The notes under the pieces were generated by a model, which did no database searches, had not been told where the DNA came from, and was given only the letters and a program-made list of their open reading frames with translations. Both the position numbers and the translations under genes were made by a program. From positions 1 to 14,632 of the forward strand of contig JBOGJG010000351.1 in NCBI GenBank assembly GCA_050747825.1: 14,632 nt of DNA, written 5' to 3'. Below are positions 13,713-14,632 of the stretch, one piece after another; the stretch's first letter is position 1; each line of letters opens with the position of its first letter. This DNA is from JBOGJG01 sp050747825. Lineage in GTDB: Bacteria > Acidobacteriota > UBA6911 > RPQK01 > JBOGJG01.

Positions 13713-14588
13713 ATGAATCGACGCAAATTTCTAATAGCCTCGACGGGGTTAGTGTCTACGCAGGCTCTAGCCGCCGCGACTGCTGCACCCGCTGCCCAGA
13801 ATACAGTTTCCAATCGAAAGGGGCTGCGTCTGGGGACGGTCACCTACAATCTGGCCCGCTCCTGGGACATCGAGACGATCATCAAGAACTGCACCGAGAC
13901 CGGGTTTGAAGGTGTGGAACTGCGCTCGACTCATGCCCACGGCGTCGAAATCGATACTCCACCGGAACACCGCAAGGAAGTCAAGCAGCGCTTTGAGGAT
14001 TCGCCGGTCGTGCTGGTGCAGCTCGGGAGCGCCTGTGAATTTCACTCCCCCGACCCGGCGGAAGTCCGCCGGAACATCGAGGAAACCAAGGCTTTCGTCA
14101 AGCTGGCGCACGATGTAGGGGCGCCGGGCGTCAAGGTGCGCCCCAACGGTTTGCCGGCCGGCGTGCCGGAGGAGAAAACGCTGGAGCAGATCGGGCGCTC
14201 GCTGAACGAGTGTGGCGCCTTTGCCTCGGATCATGGGGTCGAGATCCGTCTGGAAATCCACGGACGCGAAACCAACCGCATCCCCCGCATTCGCAAGATG
14301 ATGGACTATGCCCACCATGACCATGTGACGCTGGTCTGGAACTGCAACGAGCAGGACCTGCAGGACGACGGCTTTGAAGCCAACTTCAATTCGGTCAAGC
14401 CGAAAATCAAGCTGGTCCACCTTCGAGATCTCTATGTTGAATCGTACCCGCACCGCAAACTCGTGCAGATGCTCAAAGACATGAATTACCAGGGCTTCAG
14501 CCTGGCCGAGGTGCCTGAATCTTCCGACTCCATCCGTGTCATGAGGTATTACCGCGCCCTCTGGCTGGCCTATCAAGGGCTTATTTAG
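13713..14588 (+). CDS. Tat-exported sugar isomerase/epimerase-like TIM-barrel protein
   Basis: This 291-residue protein belongs to the xylose isomerase-like/AP-endonuclease-2 (PF01261 type) TIM-barrel group. A Tat signal leads (NRRKFLIASTGLVSTQALA, Arg3-Arg4, with Ala-rich cleavage region ~20-28). The barrel starts LRLGTVTYNLARSWDIETII. Strand ends carry likely metal ligands: GVELR (68-71), VEIRLEIHGRE with Glu181, VTLVWNCNEQD (205-215), IKLVHLRDLY with His236 and FSLAEVPES with Glu266. Family members isomerise or epimerise sugars, or act as lyases on keto-sugars made by Gfo/Idh/MocA partners. ATG 13713 is preferred over the GTG at 13686, because it begins right before the twin arginines and has ACAGGGA upstream. 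It lies 120 bp after the Tat-exported oxidoreductase, beyond the tandem array. Periplasmic location and shared pathway are inferred. Confidence 0.85.
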   Translation: MNRRKFLIASTGLVSTQALAAATAAPAAQNTVSNRKGLRLGTVTYNLARSWDIETIIKNCTETGFEGVELRSTHAHGVEIDTPPEHRKEVKQRFEDSPVVLVQLGSACEFHSPDPAEVRRNIEETKAFVKLAHDVGAPGVKVRPNGLPAGVPEEKTLEQIGRSLNECGAFASDHGVEIRLEIHGRETNRIPRIRKMMDYAHHDHVTLVWNCNEQDLQDDGFEANFNSVKPKIKLVHLRDLYVESYPHRKLVQMLKDMNYQGFSLAEVPESSDSIRVMRYYRALWLAYQGLI

Positions 14589-14602
14589 TCACCCGTGGAA
14601 AC

Positions 14603-14621
14603 CCACCGTCTGTGACGGTGG
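14603..14621. terminator. Small hairpin after the last gene
   Basis: CCACCGTC and GACGGTGG form a perfect 8-bp stem with a TGT loop, 14 bp after the stop of the TIM-barrel gene. There is no T-run after it, so it is not a textbook intrinsic terminator. It may instead be an intergenic repeat. The window ends 11 bp later. Confidence 0.4.
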
Positions 14622-14632
14622 TGATATGTGCC

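Noticed and set aside
13767..14576. Minus-strand open frame (269 codons) antisense to the TIM-barrel gene
   Set aside because: The plus strand has a Tat signal and conserved barrel strands; the antisense product is His/Asp/Val-rich with no motif.

Overview
The window looks like chromosomal DNA of a free-living Gram-negative bacterium with moderately high GC and large amounts of carbohydrate metabolism. My best guess is Acidobacteriota. This rests on Tat-exported Gfo/Idh/MocA oxidoreductases, a xylose-isomerase-like TIM-barrel protein and an intergenic repeat containing GAGCCGCGACCG that I associate from memory with that phylum. No rRNA or housekeeping marker confirms it.

Left part (1-6897, with the GT4 gene to 8071): a surface-glycan locus. 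It starts with the cut-off tail of a GT2 glycosyltransferase paralogue (1-195) and the C-terminal remnant of a PIN/VapC toxin on the minus strand (231-410). Next comes a plus-strand set: an O-antigen ligase/polymerase-like membrane protein with an extra C-terminal domain (543-2447), a dolichyl-phosphate-mannose-synthase-like GT2 (2444-3160) and a GT-C-like polytopic membrane protein (3230-4822). It is followed by a decayed secreted FG-GAP/VCBS propeller gene (4998-5809). Two overlapping GT4 glycosyltransferases run on the minus strand (5806-6897, 6887-8071). Together they would build and polymerise or ligate an exopolysaccharide or O-antigen-like glycan.

Right part (8307-14588): a sugar or sugar-acid module. 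A minus-strand MFS transporter (8307-9566) is divergent from a plus-strand operon of a cytosolic Gfo/Idh/MocA dehydrogenase (9643-10683), an ApbE-like FAD:protein FMN transferase (10693-11754) and a DoxX-family membrane protein (11739-12230). A Tat-exported Gfo/Idh/MocA oxidoreductase (12318-13592) and a Tat-exported TIM-barrel isomerase/epimerase-like protein (13713-14588) follow. A perfect 15-bp palindrome lies between the divergent genes and is a good operator candidate. I infer uptake plus periplasmic and cytoplasmic redox chemistry on an unknown sugar.

The most striking feature is the repeats at gene ends. Short repeats of several families, (CACGGATTNN)n in the left half, GCTGACC(G) heptamer/octamer arrays and GGCCGGA heptamers in the right half, sit exactly at the 3' ends of coding regions and supply the stop codons of seven reading frames. 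Two of these are convergent genes that stop inside the same repeat. A separate GAGCCGCGACCG element occurs as an inverted pair at 8086-8170, and again inside the coding start of the ApbE gene, where it seems to have replaced the hydrophobic core of a Tat signal. The region shows repeat-associated decay (truncated GT2, PIN remnant, frameshifted propeller gene) next to intact operons.
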